From Strigomonas culicis (lineage: Eukaryota > Euglenozoa > Kinetoplastea > Trypanosomatida > Trypanosomatidae), in NCBI GenBank assembly GCA_000482145.1, contig AUXH01000011.1, positions 1 to 64,000 of the forward strand: a DNA stretch of 64,000 bases. Direction: 5' to 3'. Of the stretch, positions 1-8,930 are shown in pieces. Under the pieces are notes generated by a model, which did not search any database, was not told where the DNA came from, and was given only the letters and a program-made list of their open reading frames with translations. Both the position numbers and the translations under genes were made by a program. How positions within the stretch are numbered: the first letter of the stretch is position 1; the number at the start of each line of letters is the position of its first letter.

Positions 1-2
1 CG

Positions 3-617
3 GCGCCGGTGGCCGCGGCCGCCGCGCGGCGGATCCAGCGCGCCTGGCGCGGCTACTGCGACACGGTGGTGCGCCGCCGCTCGCCGGCGGAGCGGCGGCA
101 GCGACTCGCCGCGCAGGAGCAGCGCGCGCGCCACGGCCTCGAGCGCGCCGCGCTGCTGGAGCGCGCGGACGTGCTGAAGCGCGAGCGAGCGCAGCGCGAG
201 GCGCGGCGGGACCCCTTCACGACGGCAGCGGAGGCCGCCACGTACGAGGCGCACGAACGGCGCTTCCTCTACGGCGAGCGCTTTGGCTTTGTGCACCGGC
301 TGCTCCTGAAGATGGAGCGCGAGGGGCGCGCCTACCTGGCGTGGTGCGAGGCGCTGCCGTACCTGCAGGACATCGCGGAGCCGAGTGCGCGGGAGGGCAT
401 CCGGTGCGAGTCGGGCCGCGCATGGGGCGTGGCGCTGGTCGCGTGGGAGCGTGCGCACAGGGACGATGACGGCCACTACTACACGTTCCACTTTCCAGAC
501 CGAGAGCCGCTCATGCTGTGCTACCTGGCGGAGCATGAGGCACGCACGGCCATTGAAGAGGAGGAGGCACACTCACGGCTCCAGGCGTGTGCTGTGCGAC
601 GGAACGCAGTTCAGTAG
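3..617 (+). CDS. IQ-motif protein, 3' end only (5' truncated)
   Basis: The frame is open from the left edge to a TAG at 615-617, so only the last 204 residues are present. The first visible residues contain an IQ-type calmodulin-binding motif (RRIQRAWRGY, about residues 9-18 of the fragment). An Arg/Glu/Ala-rich probable helix follows, then a C-terminal part with aromatic residues (YYTFHF). IQ motifs bind calmodulin or related EF-hand proteins and are common in trypanosomatid flagellar and cytoskeletal proteins. Nothing else points to a family, so the function is unknown. The GTG at 9 is an internal codon, not a supported start. GC content is very high, as in the neighbouring genes. Confidence 0.75.
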   Translation, partial: APVAAAAARRIQRAWRGYCDTVVRRRSPAERRQRLAAQEQRARHGLERAALLERADVLKRERAQREARRDPFTTAAEAATYEAHERRFLYGERFGFVHRLLLKMEREGRAYLAWCEALPYLQDIAEPSAREGIRCESGRAWGVALVAWERAHRDDDGHYYTFHFPDREPLMLCYLAEHEARTAIEEEEAHSRLQACAVRRNAVQ

Positions 618-1080
618 CTGTAGCGGGAGAAAAGGACGCGCATGACAGCTCCACTCACGTTGCGGACCGCCCATCTTTTTTCTTTTTTTATCGGTCTTCC
701 AGTCATGTATAATAATTCACTGTATACTTTTCGATGTCTTTCTTTCTACTATTCGTAGCACTTTCGCTACTGTTAGTGTCATGTCATTTTCACTCCAACA
801 TGACTTACTTTTCTTTTAGCTTTCTTTCGTTTGCTAGGATTGCTACGATGCTCCTCGCCGCCGCAGCCTTTCTTTCTCATGTTCTACCCTCAATCTTCAC
901 TTCTCCTTTGATTAGTAGAGAATATACCCTTTTACTATTTTCCGTTTTGTTTTATTATCAGTGCCGCGACCAAACGCAGCATCTCATCCTTCAGATTCTG
1001 TATTGCCTATTTCACTTCTTTTTTTTTATACATACACATATCTACCCAAATAGAATCGCAAAAGGCTACGCTGCGTGACA
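618..1080 (+). promoter_or_regulatory. Spacer with trans-splice signals for the UBX gene
   Basis: This AT-rich spacer has a T-rich tract at about 1012-1028 and then the first AG at 1052-1053, the likely spliced-leader acceptor, giving a 5' UTR of about 27 bases. The open frame at 734-1078 is a product of the T-rich DNA. Confidence 0.55.
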
Positions 1081-2238
1081 ATGGACGACCCTGTCTCGAC
1101 ACTCATGGCCATTGTGGGCTGCTCGGAGGACGAGGCGGTGAGCCTGCTGTGCCAATGCGACTTCGACGTGGCCGCCGCCGTTGCGCTGCACACGGCCAGC
1201 CCGGCAGAGGACCCAGAGCCACCGGTCGCGTCGCCCCCCTCTCCACCTGCGCCGCCGGTCGAGCCGGAGGGGCCGCGGTATGTCATGGACCAGCTGGTTG
1301 ACGGGCTGCACGACGCGCCGCCGCCTCGCGCGCTGCGCGAGAGGTACGCCTTTGAAGCCGCACAGGATACGCGGCTGCAGGCGAAGTTCACGACGCCCTC
1401 CTTTGTCGACATCACGGAGGGCTACTTCCGTAACATCTGCGAGCTCGGCGTCAAGGAGAACAAGTGGGTGCTGCTCGTGCTGCGGGACACGTCCTTCCCG
1501 AGCTGCTGCGTCACGCGGGACGTGTGGAACAGCCCGGCGATGGAGACGACGGCGTCCAACTTCGTGGTCCACGAGGTGGACGTCACGCGCGACTACGGGA
1601 GGGAGGTCGCGAGCAGCTACCAGTTTTACACCCAACATCTGCCATCCATGTTCATCATCGACCCCATCACGCACCACTGCGAGACGGAGGTGCCGCTGAA
1701 GGCCACGCAGCGCCACGAGTACGACGGGTGCGCCGTGGTGAACCATCTGTTGGAGTTCGTGATGTCCTTCTCCTCCCCCCGCGAATACGCCAAAAAGCAG
1801 GACGATGCCTTTTTACAGGGCAGCGAACCGGTCGCGGAGGTGGTGGACTGCGATGAGGCGCCACCCGTCGCTGCACCGGTGCCCTCGGTCGAGCCCGCGG
1901 TGGCGGCGCCGCCCACGCCTCTACCGCAGCCCGTGTCGCTCGCGGAGTGGGAGGTGCCCGCGAGCGCGGATGGGGCCTTCCGTCTCCGCTGCCGCCTGCC
2001 AAGGCGCTCGGCGCCGTTGGAGTTGGTTCTCCGATCGGAGACACCGGTCGCCGTGCTCGTCGATTACCTGTCCTGGAAGGTGCATGATGAAGATAGCCTG
2101 ACCTACACGGCGCCGCCAGCCATTGTGCTGCGGGGCGGCTTCCCACCGAAGGAGCTAGACACCCCGGACGGGGCGACTCTGGCAAGTTGGGCCGGTGTGC
2201 GCAGCGGCGAGATGCTCACGGTGCAGATTAAGAATTAA
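1081..2238 (+). CDS. UBA-UAS-UBX domain protein (UBXD7/Ubx5-like p97 cofactor)
   Basis: A 385-residue protein with the full UBXD7-type order. A UBA-like three-helix segment lies at about residues 1-40. A UAS thioredoxin-like domain lies at about 100-225 (WVLLVLRDTSFPSC and the LPSMFIIDP segment). A C-terminal UBX domain fills about 300-385. In this family UBA binds ubiquitin, UBX binds the AAA ATPase p97/VCP, and the protein links ubiquitinated substrates to p97 in cytosol or nucleus. Linkers are rich in Pro, Ala and Glu. The ATG at 1081 is chosen; the in-frame GTG at 1075 is only two codons upstream. UFD1, another p97 cofactor, lies about 10 kb downstream. Confidence 0.88.
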   Translation: MDDPVSTLMAIVGCSEDEAVSLLCQCDFDVAAAVALHTASPAEDPEPPVASPPSPPAPPVEPEGPRYVMDQLVDGLHDAPPPRALRERYAFEAAQDTRLQAKFTTPSFVDITEGYFRNICELGVKENKWVLLVLRDTSFPSCCVTRDVWNSPAMETTASNFVVHEVDVTRDYGREVASSYQFYTQHLPSMFIIDPITHHCETEVPLKATQRHEYDGCAVVNHLLEFVMSFSSPREYAKKQDDAFLQGSEPVAEVVDCDEAPPVAAPVPSVEPAVAAPPTPLPQPVSLAEWEVPASADGAFRLRCRLPRRSAPLELVLRSETPVAVLVDYLSWKVHDEDSLTYTAPPAIVLRGGFPPKELDTPDGATLASWAGVRSGEMLTVQIKN

Positions 2239-2542
2239 TGCATACCGGTGGCTCCTGTTGTTTTATTATTATTATTTTTTTTTGTTGTTGTTGTTCATCT
2301 TCTACTCTTATACATTTCATTGGAGTGCGTATAGGGACTTCAGATTGCAGACATCGGACAGCAGAGATCACATACTTTGTTTCCCTCTACGCCCTCCATG
2401 AACCTTACCTTGATGACAAATGACGCATGTGTAGCTCCGCGGAACTGTGCCGCGCGCTGCTTCATTCCAGCCCTACCCTCGAGACTGGACACGCATGTAC
2501 GCGCTCCTCATATTGAATACCGCGTATCAGAATTATTTATGC

Positions 2543-2576
<34 letters not shown>

Positions 2577-2645
2577 GTATATATATCCGTTTGTACCTGA
2601 GTTACAAGCAGTGTGTTCGACCCTAGCTCTGCATCCCTGCTAGCC
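2239..2645 (+). promoter_or_regulatory. Spacer with (TC)15 trans-splice tract
   Basis: A T-rich start is followed by a perfect (TC)15 run at 2544-2573. The first AG after it is 2600-2601, the predicted acceptor for the ArfGAP gene, leaving a 5' UTR of about 44 bases. Confidence 0.65.
2544..2573 (+). repeat. (TC)15 microsatellite
   Basis: A pure TC dinucleotide run. It probably serves as the polypyrimidine tract for trans-splicing of the next gene. Confidence 0.95.
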
Positions 2646-3581
2646 ATGGACAGTGCCGTGCCGAAAAACAAAGGGAAGGAGAAAAAGGCCCACCCTCATA
2701 AGCGGGACAAGGAGACCAAGGAAAACAAAAAGCGACACGCAAAGGAGGACGGCGCGGCACGGAGGGAGCCCATCGTCGGCGACAGCGCGGCGGCGCTCGT
2801 GGACGACGATGAGTCCGCGAACAAGCTGCGCGTGGAGGCACTCTGTTCGACGCCGCCGAACAATATCTGTGCGGACTGCCGCGAGCACGGCACGCGCTGG
2901 GCGTGCGTGAACCACGGCATCTTCGTGTGCCTCCGCTGCTCCGGCATCCACCGCTCGCTGGGCGTGCAGGTGTCGAAGGTGAAGTCCACCAACATGGACG
3001 GGTGGTCTGCCGCGGAGGTGGACGTGATGGAAGCCGTAGGCAACGCGCGGGCGGCGTCGCTCTTCGAGGCGCACGTGTCGGCCGCCTTCGCCGGCATCGG
3101 CGCGCGCAGCACAGACCAGGAGCTGCGCACCTTCATTGAAAAGAAGTACAGCCAGAGGGAGTTCGCGGTGGACCATGTTGGCGATGTGCTGCGACGCGTG
3201 TACAAGCAAGCCGGCTACGGGCCCTACGCCGGCCGCGCGCGGCGGAGGCGCGAGGCGGCGGCGGACGGGGCAGACGCACCGGCCGCGGCGGAGGGATCCG
3301 CGGCGGCGCCACATGCCGACCCGCGCGACACGATGAAGGCGCTGTACGGCCGCGATGCGGCCGCGAAGCCGACGAAGAAGGTGGAGCCGAAGCGGGCGAA
3401 GCGCGACATCCCCGTCTACGGCACCTTCGGCCTCGTGAACGTGCCCGCCGAGGGCTACCAGGAGCGATTGGCGAACCTACTGGGGCTGTTTGGTATCCCA
3501 CCGGAGGAGGGGGCAGCTCCGCCAGTGAACGGCGGGGCCGCAGAGGACGGCGCGGCAGCGGAAGACTCCAGAATGGCATGA
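2646..3581 (+). CDS. ArfGAP domain protein
   Basis: A 311-residue protein with an Arf GTPase-activating domain at about residues 60-185. The zinc finger is exact: C75, C78, C95 and C98 in CX2CX16CX2C spacing, followed by the catalytic arginine R103 (CSGIHR). Family members stimulate GTP hydrolysis by Arf GTPases and so control coat assembly on membranes. The N-terminal 60 residues are very Lys/Glu-rich; the C-terminal part is basic and Ala-rich, with no PH or ankyrin domain visible. That resembles small SMAP/AGFG-type ArfGAPs, but the subfamily is not settled. The ATG at 2646 sits in GCCATGG just after the predicted splice site, so the upstream in-frame GTG at 2613 is not used. Confidence 0.9.
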   Translation: MDSAVPKNKGKEKKAHPHKRDKETKENKKRHAKEDGAARREPIVGDSAAALVDDDESANKLRVEALCSTPPNNICADCREHGTRWACVNHGIFVCLRCSGIHRSLGVQVSKVKSTNMDGWSAAEVDVMEAVGNARAASLFEAHVSAAFAGIGARSTDQELRTFIEKKYSQREFAVDHVGDVLRRVYKQAGYGPYAGRARRRREAAADGADAPAAAEGSAAAPHADPRDTMKALYGRDAAAKPTKKVEPKRAKRDIPVYGTFGLVNVPAEGYQERLANLLGLFGIPPEEGAAPPVNGGAAEDGAAAEDSRMA

Positions 3582-3809
3582 GATGGATATGAAGCATGAT
3601 ATCGGTAATTGTAATAGTAACAACATTGTCCTATATGTATTTGTGCGTGCGTGAGCGTTTCCTTGGATATCACTCGTACAATGCTGAACGTCTATACGCT
3701 ATGCGTCGTTCTCCTATCCTCTCGTTTCTTTTCTTTCTCTCTCTCTCTATATATACGTATTATAGTAACTCGTTTCGACTTCTCTTTAAACCCTCTACTT
3801 ACTACCACT

Positions 3810-4127
3810 ATGCCCGCGAAGAAGGCCTCCCGTTCCAGCTCTGCCAAGCGCAGCGGCTCCGTCCCCAAGAAGGCTGCCTCCCCTCGCGAGGAGACCCCGG
3901 AGAAGGCCCCCGTCAGCCCCTCCCGCTCCCGTGCGGCTGTGCAGCAGAGCATAGACGAGGTGAAGCGCGTGGATGCGATCCTCTCCGGTGGCCACGTCAA
4001 GAGCAAGTCGGCCCCCAGCCCCGTGTGGATGCACTGGGTCGGTGTTGCCGTCTTCCTTGGTGCCACGTACGTGTGGCTCTGGTGGTCTTACCAGCACTAC
4101 CTCAAGCGCCGTGCCGCGGGCAACTAA
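3810..4127 (+). CDS. Small tail-anchored membrane protein, unrecognised
   Basis: A 105-residue protein. Residues 1-70 are Ser/Lys/Pro-rich and hydrophilic; one hydrophobic segment at about 76-93 (Trp/Val/Leu-rich) is followed by a short basic tail (YLKRRAAGN). This is the shape of a tail-anchored ER or mitochondrial protein. Sec61-beta has similar size and layout, but I see none of its conserved membrane-proximal residues. Codon use is strongly G/C-ending like its neighbours, which supports a real gene. A CT-rich tract and AG at 3764-3765 lie 44 bases upstream of the ATG. The in-frame ATG at 3651 lies upstream of that splice site and is not used. Confidence 0.8.
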   Translation: MPAKKASRSSSAKRSGSVPKKAASPREETPEKAPVSPSRSRAAVQQSIDEVKRVDAILSGGHVKSKSAPSPVWMHWVGVAVFLGATYVWLWWSYQHYLKRRAAGN

Positions 4128-4878
4128 GTATGGGGCGAGTAATTCTTTTTCCTGTACCCTATATCTTTCTGTCTGTTTGATAACTCTTTTTTTTTTCTTT
4201 CCTTCGTTCTTTTCTTTTTTCTTTTTTCTTTTCATTTTCTATCTTTGTGTTTCCTTTTTTGTGGGCCCCTTTTCGTCCGTTTCAAATCCGTTAACAAGTA
4301 AGGAGAAGAGAGATAGGATAGATATGAAATTCCCCGATAGATGTTAAAGTTCCTTTAGTTTTTCCTTTGTATATACATAAAATGGAAAACAATTAAGAAA
4401 AAAACAAAACAAAAATCAATAATCAAGGAGGAAAAAAATAGTGTATGTGTACTTTTCTTTTTTCTTCTCTTTTTGTTTTCTTTAGTGGAGTTAGTAATAA
4501 TCATAATAATAATAAAATATGACGCGATGTAAAGGAAAGGAAAAGAAAAGAAAAGAAAAGAAAAAAAACACAATCAACAAAACAAAAGAGCATTCCAAAT
4601 CTTAACACAACAAAGAAGTCTAAGCTATCTTGTAAACGCGATGGTATCACTTTCTGAAACTGTATACGGGTTTGAGTTTACTTTTTTTTCTAGAGCAAAT
4701 CCTTTCGCCCTCGGCGTCCACACGTGTGTGCATCGGTGCCACTTTTATAACTATATATGTATACCCATTTGCCTTCTTCGCCCCTTTACCCATGCGTATG
4801 TCTGTGCATATTACCGCTTTCACCCTTCTCCTTTTTCTTTCCTTTGCACCTACGGAAAGCCTTGCATAGAACCGCAAA
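4128..4878 (+). promoter_or_regulatory. Long AT-rich spacer before the FHA gene
   Basis: This 751-base spacer contains T-rich tracts, AT-rich DNA, a purine-only (GAAAA)n tract at 4531-4569 and a T/C-rich stretch at about 4817-4845. The AG at 4858-4859 is the probable acceptor. No coding or RNA gene is evident. Confidence 0.5.
4531..4569 (+). repeat. Purine-only GAAAA-type tract
   Basis: About 39 bases of only A and G on the + strand with an AAAAG period in its second half. The minus strand is therefore a pure pyrimidine tract. Confidence 0.85.
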
Positions 4879-5764
4879 ATGGAGCGGCCCTTCTACGGAA
4901 GAACCGGCCTCCTGGACCCCCGGCACGGCGGGCTGCCGGTGTCGAAGCCGCGACTCGTGGCGCTGCCCGGCCCGCCGCCGCTGCCGCCCCCGGCCGGCGG
5001 CGGCGGCACCGCCCTCAAGTGGTGCCCCGACCTCCTGACCGTGCCGCAGACGCTGTTGGACCACCTGTGCGTCCGCGAGGAGAGCCTGCCACCCAGCTAC
5101 AGCGGCTACCTGCGCGGGGCGGCCGTCGCGGAGGCGCTGCGGCGGCGGTGGGCGACCCGCCTGCCGCGCGCGGCCGTCGCGGCGCTGCTGGCGGCAGGCG
5201 CTGGCGTGGTGTGGGGAGCACCCCGCTGCGGCCCCCACGGAGCCCCTCGCGTGGTACCTGCCGGACTACAGGCTGACGGCGCTGAAGGACGGCGCGGTCG
5301 TGCACCAGCTGCCGCACCTGGCGCGGCGCGCGGTGACGCTGTGCGGGAAGGACCGGCGCGTGAGTGACCTGGCGCTGGACCACCCCAGCTGCTCCGCGCA
5401 GCACGCGGCACTGCAGGTGCAGTGGGTGCTCTCCGGCAGCGAGGAGCTGGACGAGGTGGCGCGCGCGCAGTGGCCGCAGACGACGGCGACGCCGCCGGCG
5501 GAGGCCGCGGTGGCGGGGGCCTGCGCGGCGCTGCTCGCGCGGCTGCTGCGGATGGAGGCGGAGGAGCGCGAGGCGGGCGGCAGCCTGCTCTCCATGTGGT
5601 CGCTCGAGCTGCAGCTGGTCGACCTGGGCTCGACGAACGGCACGCGCGTGAACGGGGAGCCGCTGAAGCCGTTCAGTCCCACGATCCTCATGGACGGGGA
5701 CGTGGTGCAGTTCGGGCTCTCTACCCGACACTATGTGTTCATGCAGTCCGCCGCTGCAGCGTAG
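4879..5764 (+). CDS. SNIP1-like FHA domain protein with one-base frameshift
   Basis: Two overlapping frames make one protein. The ATG at 4879 opens a frame encoding a Pro/Gly-rich N-terminus and then LLDHLCVREE, PPSYSGYLRG and an Ala-rich stretch. From about 5222 the sensible peptide continues in the next frame (APTEPLAWYLPDYRLTALK) to a TAG at 5762-5764. The downstream part is a complete FHA domain: LCGKDRRVSD, DHPSCSAQH, VDLGSTNGTRVNG and VVQFGLSTRHYVF. These match the SNIP1/DDL class of FHA proteins, which bind phosphothreonine and act in RNA processing and transcription. One extra base, most simply in the CCCC run at 5221-5224, explains the break. Whether it is a true lesion or an assembly error is not known. 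Third-position G/C bias is kept on both sides. Confidence 0.75.
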
Positions 5765-6155
5765 CGTGAGAGCACAAGCGTGTGTGTGCGTGAGTGAGGA
5801 ATGGGAAGGGTCTGTACAATAATGATAGGTGTACTGGGTGGAAGTTAGATGCTTCATCAAATACGCAAACAAGACACAACAACGTATTGTGTGGTTCACG
5901 AATTCCTTTCCCGTCCGAATTGTCACTGAAAATGGCCTGTTCCCAGTGTTTACGTTGCTTTTATTCTTATATCTTGCCTTCCTCTTTCTTTCTCTTGTCT
6001 GCCCCAAGGAGTAGTTATCTTTCTAGCTTGGGTTTATTCGCGTCCTTCTTTATTTCTTTTTATTTTAGCTTGCTCTTCTTTAGTTTCGTTGTTGTTTTTC
6101 GTTTGCTGTTAAGCTTCGTGAGACTCAATTCGGACCTTTCTCTGCGAAGGCGCTC
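5765..6155 (+). promoter_or_regulatory. Spacer with trans-splice signals for arginase
   Basis: A T/C-rich stretch spans about 5946-6110. Several AGs (6067-6068, 6082-6083, 6112-6113) could serve as acceptor, so the 5' UTR end is uncertain. Confidence 0.5.
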
Positions 6156-7145
6156 ATGACCACCAAGTTGTTCTATCAGTACTACCCCGATAAGCGCGTC
6201 GAAATCGTGCTCGCCCCCTTCTCCTGCGGGCAGCCCAAGTCCGGCGTGGAGCTCGGCCCGCAGGCGCTGATGGAGGAGGGCCATCTGAAGGAGGGCCTGG
6301 AGAAGCTGGGGTGGACCGTTACGGTCGCCGACCCGCTTGCCGGCAGAGACTACGAGTCACGTAAACATGACCCGAAGGACGTGTGCGGCCGCATCAAGCG
6401 GCCTCGGCTCGTCTCCGAGGCCTGCCACCTCATCTACAAGGCGACGAGCACCGCGGCGCGGGAGGGCAAGATGCCGCTCACCATTGGCGGCGATCACTCC
6501 GTGGCCATCGGCACCGTGGCTGGCACGCTCAGCCAGCACCCCGACGCGGGCGTGCTCTGGATCGACGCCCACGCGGACATCAACACCATGACGGGCTCCA
6601 TCTCCGGCAACCTCCACGGGTGCCCGGTGTCCATCCTCATGGGTCTGGAGAAGGAAAAGATCCCGCCCGTGTTCGACTGGGTGCCGCACCTCCTGAAGCC
6701 GCACAAGATCGCGTACATCGCGCTGCGTGAGGTCGACGAGGACGAGAAGCGCATCCTCGCGGAGCTCAACATCCCTGCGTTCAGCATGTACCACGTGGAC
6801 CGCTACGGCATCAACCGTGTCATCGAGATGGCCGTCAACGCCATCTGCCCGGTCGGCACGGAGCCCATCATGATGTCGTACGACATCGACGCGATCGACC
6901 CGCTGTACGTGCCGGCCACGGGCACGCCGGTGCGCGGCGGCCTCTCCTTTCGTGAGGCACTCTTCATCGCCGAGCGCGTCGCGGAGTCGGGCCGCCTGGT
7001 GGGGCTGGATGTCGTGGAGTGCAACCCCGAACTCGGGACCTGCCGCATCGGGGTCACGAGCACCGTCTCTGTCAGCTGCTCCGTCGCGCGCTGCTGCCTG
7101 GGTGAAACCCTTCTGGCGCCGCACAAGCTACCAAGCCACCTCTAA
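6156..7145 (+). CDS. ARG: Arginase, probably glycosomal
   Basis: Arginase hydrolyses L-arginine to ornithine and urea; ornithine feeds polyamine and then trypanothione synthesis. The 329-residue length equals the Leishmania enzyme. All dinuclear manganese ligands are present: H114 (GGDHS), D137, H139 and D141 (DAHAD), D243 and D245 (SYDIDAIDP). The protein ends in Ser-His-Leu, a conservative variant of the PTS1 tripeptide, which suggests import into glycosomes; Leishmania arginase carries a PTS1 of this kind. True arginase is known from Leishmania and related insect trypanosomatids, which is the main clue to the lineage. The ATG at 6156 gives the canonical N-terminus. Confidence 0.97.
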   Translation: MTTKLFYQYYPDKRVEIVLAPFSCGQPKSGVELGPQALMEEGHLKEGLEKLGWTVTVADPLAGRDYESRKHDPKDVCGRIKRPRLVSEACHLIYKATSTAAREGKMPLTIGGDHSVAIGTVAGTLSQHPDAGVLWIDAHADINTMTGSISGNLHGCPVSILMGLEKEKIPPVFDWVPHLLKPHKIAYIALREVDEDEKRILAELNIPAFSMYHVDRYGINRVIEMAVNAICPVGTEPIMMSYDIDAIDPLYVPATGTPVRGGLSFREALFIAERVAESGRLVGLDVVECNPELGTCRIGVTSTVSVSCSVARCCLGETLLAPHKLPSHL

Positions 7146-7806
7146 GGCGTCAGGCGAGCACCACATCAGACCTGTACGGACGATTTGCTTTTCTTTACCT
7201 CTTCTTCCTTATAATTGTTGTAAGTATACTTTTTTTTTTCGTTATTCGCTTTTCCATATTCGGATGATGTAGTGCACGTGCTTCTCTTTTATGTTTGCCG
7301 GTGAACTGCTTTTTAAAACGATTTTCTTGTTCACGCAAAAAAAAAAAAATAACTAATGAAAGCATTGATGTTAGCGTTTTCTTTTTTCCTTCCTTTTTTC
7401 TTCCCTATATCAGCAATCGTATAGCATTATAGTATACAACTACACGTATGTTCTGTTTTGTACATATACTTCTATATATGTGTTTCGCGAAGAAAAACAA
7501 CCTAAAACGACAACTTTGTTTTTGCTTTTTGAAAACAATAATAATATACATATTTATTCATATACATATATATTTAGCGTACATGGATAGTGTATTGGTG
7601 CGTTGGTAAAGAATTTTTTTTTCTTTCTCTACCGCTAGGTCGTGTGTGTGTCTTATGCATAAGTGCGGGTGTCAACTCCCCACGAACGTTTCTACCAAAG
7701 GCCTCTCGTTCAACTGTTTCACACTCTTCTCGTCTCGCGTCTTTCTGAAGCAATCATTACACTATACAGAAAAAAAAAGAATCTTTATATATATATATAT
7801 ATTCTA
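7146..7806 (+). promoter_or_regulatory. Long AT-rich spacer after arginase
   Basis: This 661-base spacer has poly-A and poly-T runs and many TATATA stretches. A CT-rich tract at about 7706-7744 precedes an AG at 7749-7750, the likely acceptor of the C2HC gene. A TA run lies directly before the ATG (about 7785-7801). No gene is seen. Confidence 0.5.
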
Positions 7807-8490
7807 ATGACTGCCGTTTTTGACGGGTACACACTGCTGCAGGAGCAGACAAACCTGCTGGCCACGTCCAACCCCTCCGACATCAGCTACCTGCACTTCC
7901 TCAAGATACGACTGAACGCGCAGCAAAAGTTCACCATTCAGCGGAACCAGTGGCAGCGCTGGCTGCGCGAGCTGGAGGGGGAGGAGAACAGCCTTTCCTC
8001 CGTCGGTGCCACGCTGCAGAGCACGCGTCACGGGAGCCTCGACACTTCGCCGGTCGCCGCGCACGCCGACCCGCACAGCACCAGCACCGCGGCGCGTGCG
8101 GCCGCGCGATCGGACGACGCACTGGTGAGCCGTGGCAGCGTGGCGGGCAACAGCTTCTCCGGCGAGGTCGGCGTCCCGGCCCACGCGGCGGCGCTGGACG
8201 AGCGGCCGGCGGTGGCCTCGGGGCAGCTGAGCGGCCTGGAGATAGAGAGCGCCGAGGAGCACGTCACGCTGGAGCCCTGCCCGTACTGCGGCCGCACCTT
8301 CGCGCCGAGCCGCGTGGAGCGCCACGTGCTCATCTGCATGAAGAACCAGCAGAAGGAAGAGAGCATGAACCGCCGCGCGAAGGGCGACGGGCACGGCGAC
8401 AAGCGCGAGAGCAGCATTGCATCCATCCGTCCGTCGGTGACGAAGACAGCAAGCAAGACAAAGGCGGTCCGTGGCATAAACAAGGCGTAG
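7807..8490 (+). CDS. C2HC-type zinc-finger protein
   Basis: A 227-residue protein. Residues 1-60 form a probable helical segment (LHFLKIRLNAQQKF, RNQWQRWLREL). A Ser/Ala-rich linker follows, then one C2HC finger of the zf-C2HC_2 (ZC2HC1) type: C158, C161, H173 and C177 in CPYCGRTFAPSRVERHVLIC. The tail is Lys/Arg/Ser-rich. Proteins with this finger are often found in flagellar or basal-body inventories, but that is only suggestive here. The ATG at 7807 follows the predicted splice site at 7749-7750 by 57 bases. The longer in-frame start at 7663 lies upstream of that site, in spacer-like DNA. Confidence 0.83.
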   Translation: MTAVFDGYTLLQEQTNLLATSNPSDISYLHFLKIRLNAQQKFTIQRNQWQRWLRELEGEENSLSSVGATLQSTRHGSLDTSPVAAHADPHSTSTAARAAARSDDALVSRGSVAGNSFSGEVGVPAHAAALDERPAVASGQLSGLEIESAEEHVTLEPCPYCGRTFAPSRVERHVLICMKNQQKEESMNRRAKGDGHGDKRESSIASIRPSVTKTASKTKAVRGINKA

Positions 8491-8930
8491 AAATTTGCAT
8501 GTATACCCATCAGAATGTATAACGTGATATATATTTAGCGCTGTAGAAGGAAATTTTAGTTCTTTCTAACTATGCTCGTTCTTCCCCCTTTTTTCCCCCG
8601 TACTTTTTTTTTTTGTCGGAGTCGTGAATAGATGATGGGTGAGTTGCATTTGGGAGCATCACTGTTACCACATGTACTCTTTTTTTCTTTTCTTTTATAC
8701 GTGTTCAGTTCTTCCCCATTCGAACGTGCTCTGGCTCCCTTTACCTTTGTATCTACATACTCCAAGGGGCTTGCTTTGATGTGCCGTATACACAGCATGA
8801 GCGCCGCTCCCGCCGCCCATGGATCGAACCCTCTTTATGTTCCTGCCCCCTCCCCTGCTGCTCTCTCTCTCTCACGATGCGTCACAGCACACGTTAGTCT
8901 CTAGCACACCCCTCCTCACCCCCCTCCACC
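8491..8930 (+). promoter_or_regulatory. Spacer before the SAP-like gene
   Basis: An AT-rich spacer with a C/T-rich tract at about 8846-8874 and an AG at 8886-8887 as predicted acceptor, 43 bases before the ATG. Confidence 0.5.

Noticed and set aside
734..1078. 114-codon open frame in the first spacer
   Set aside because: It is Phe/Ser/Leu-rich because of T/C-rich DNA, crosses the predicted splice signals and has spacer-like composition.
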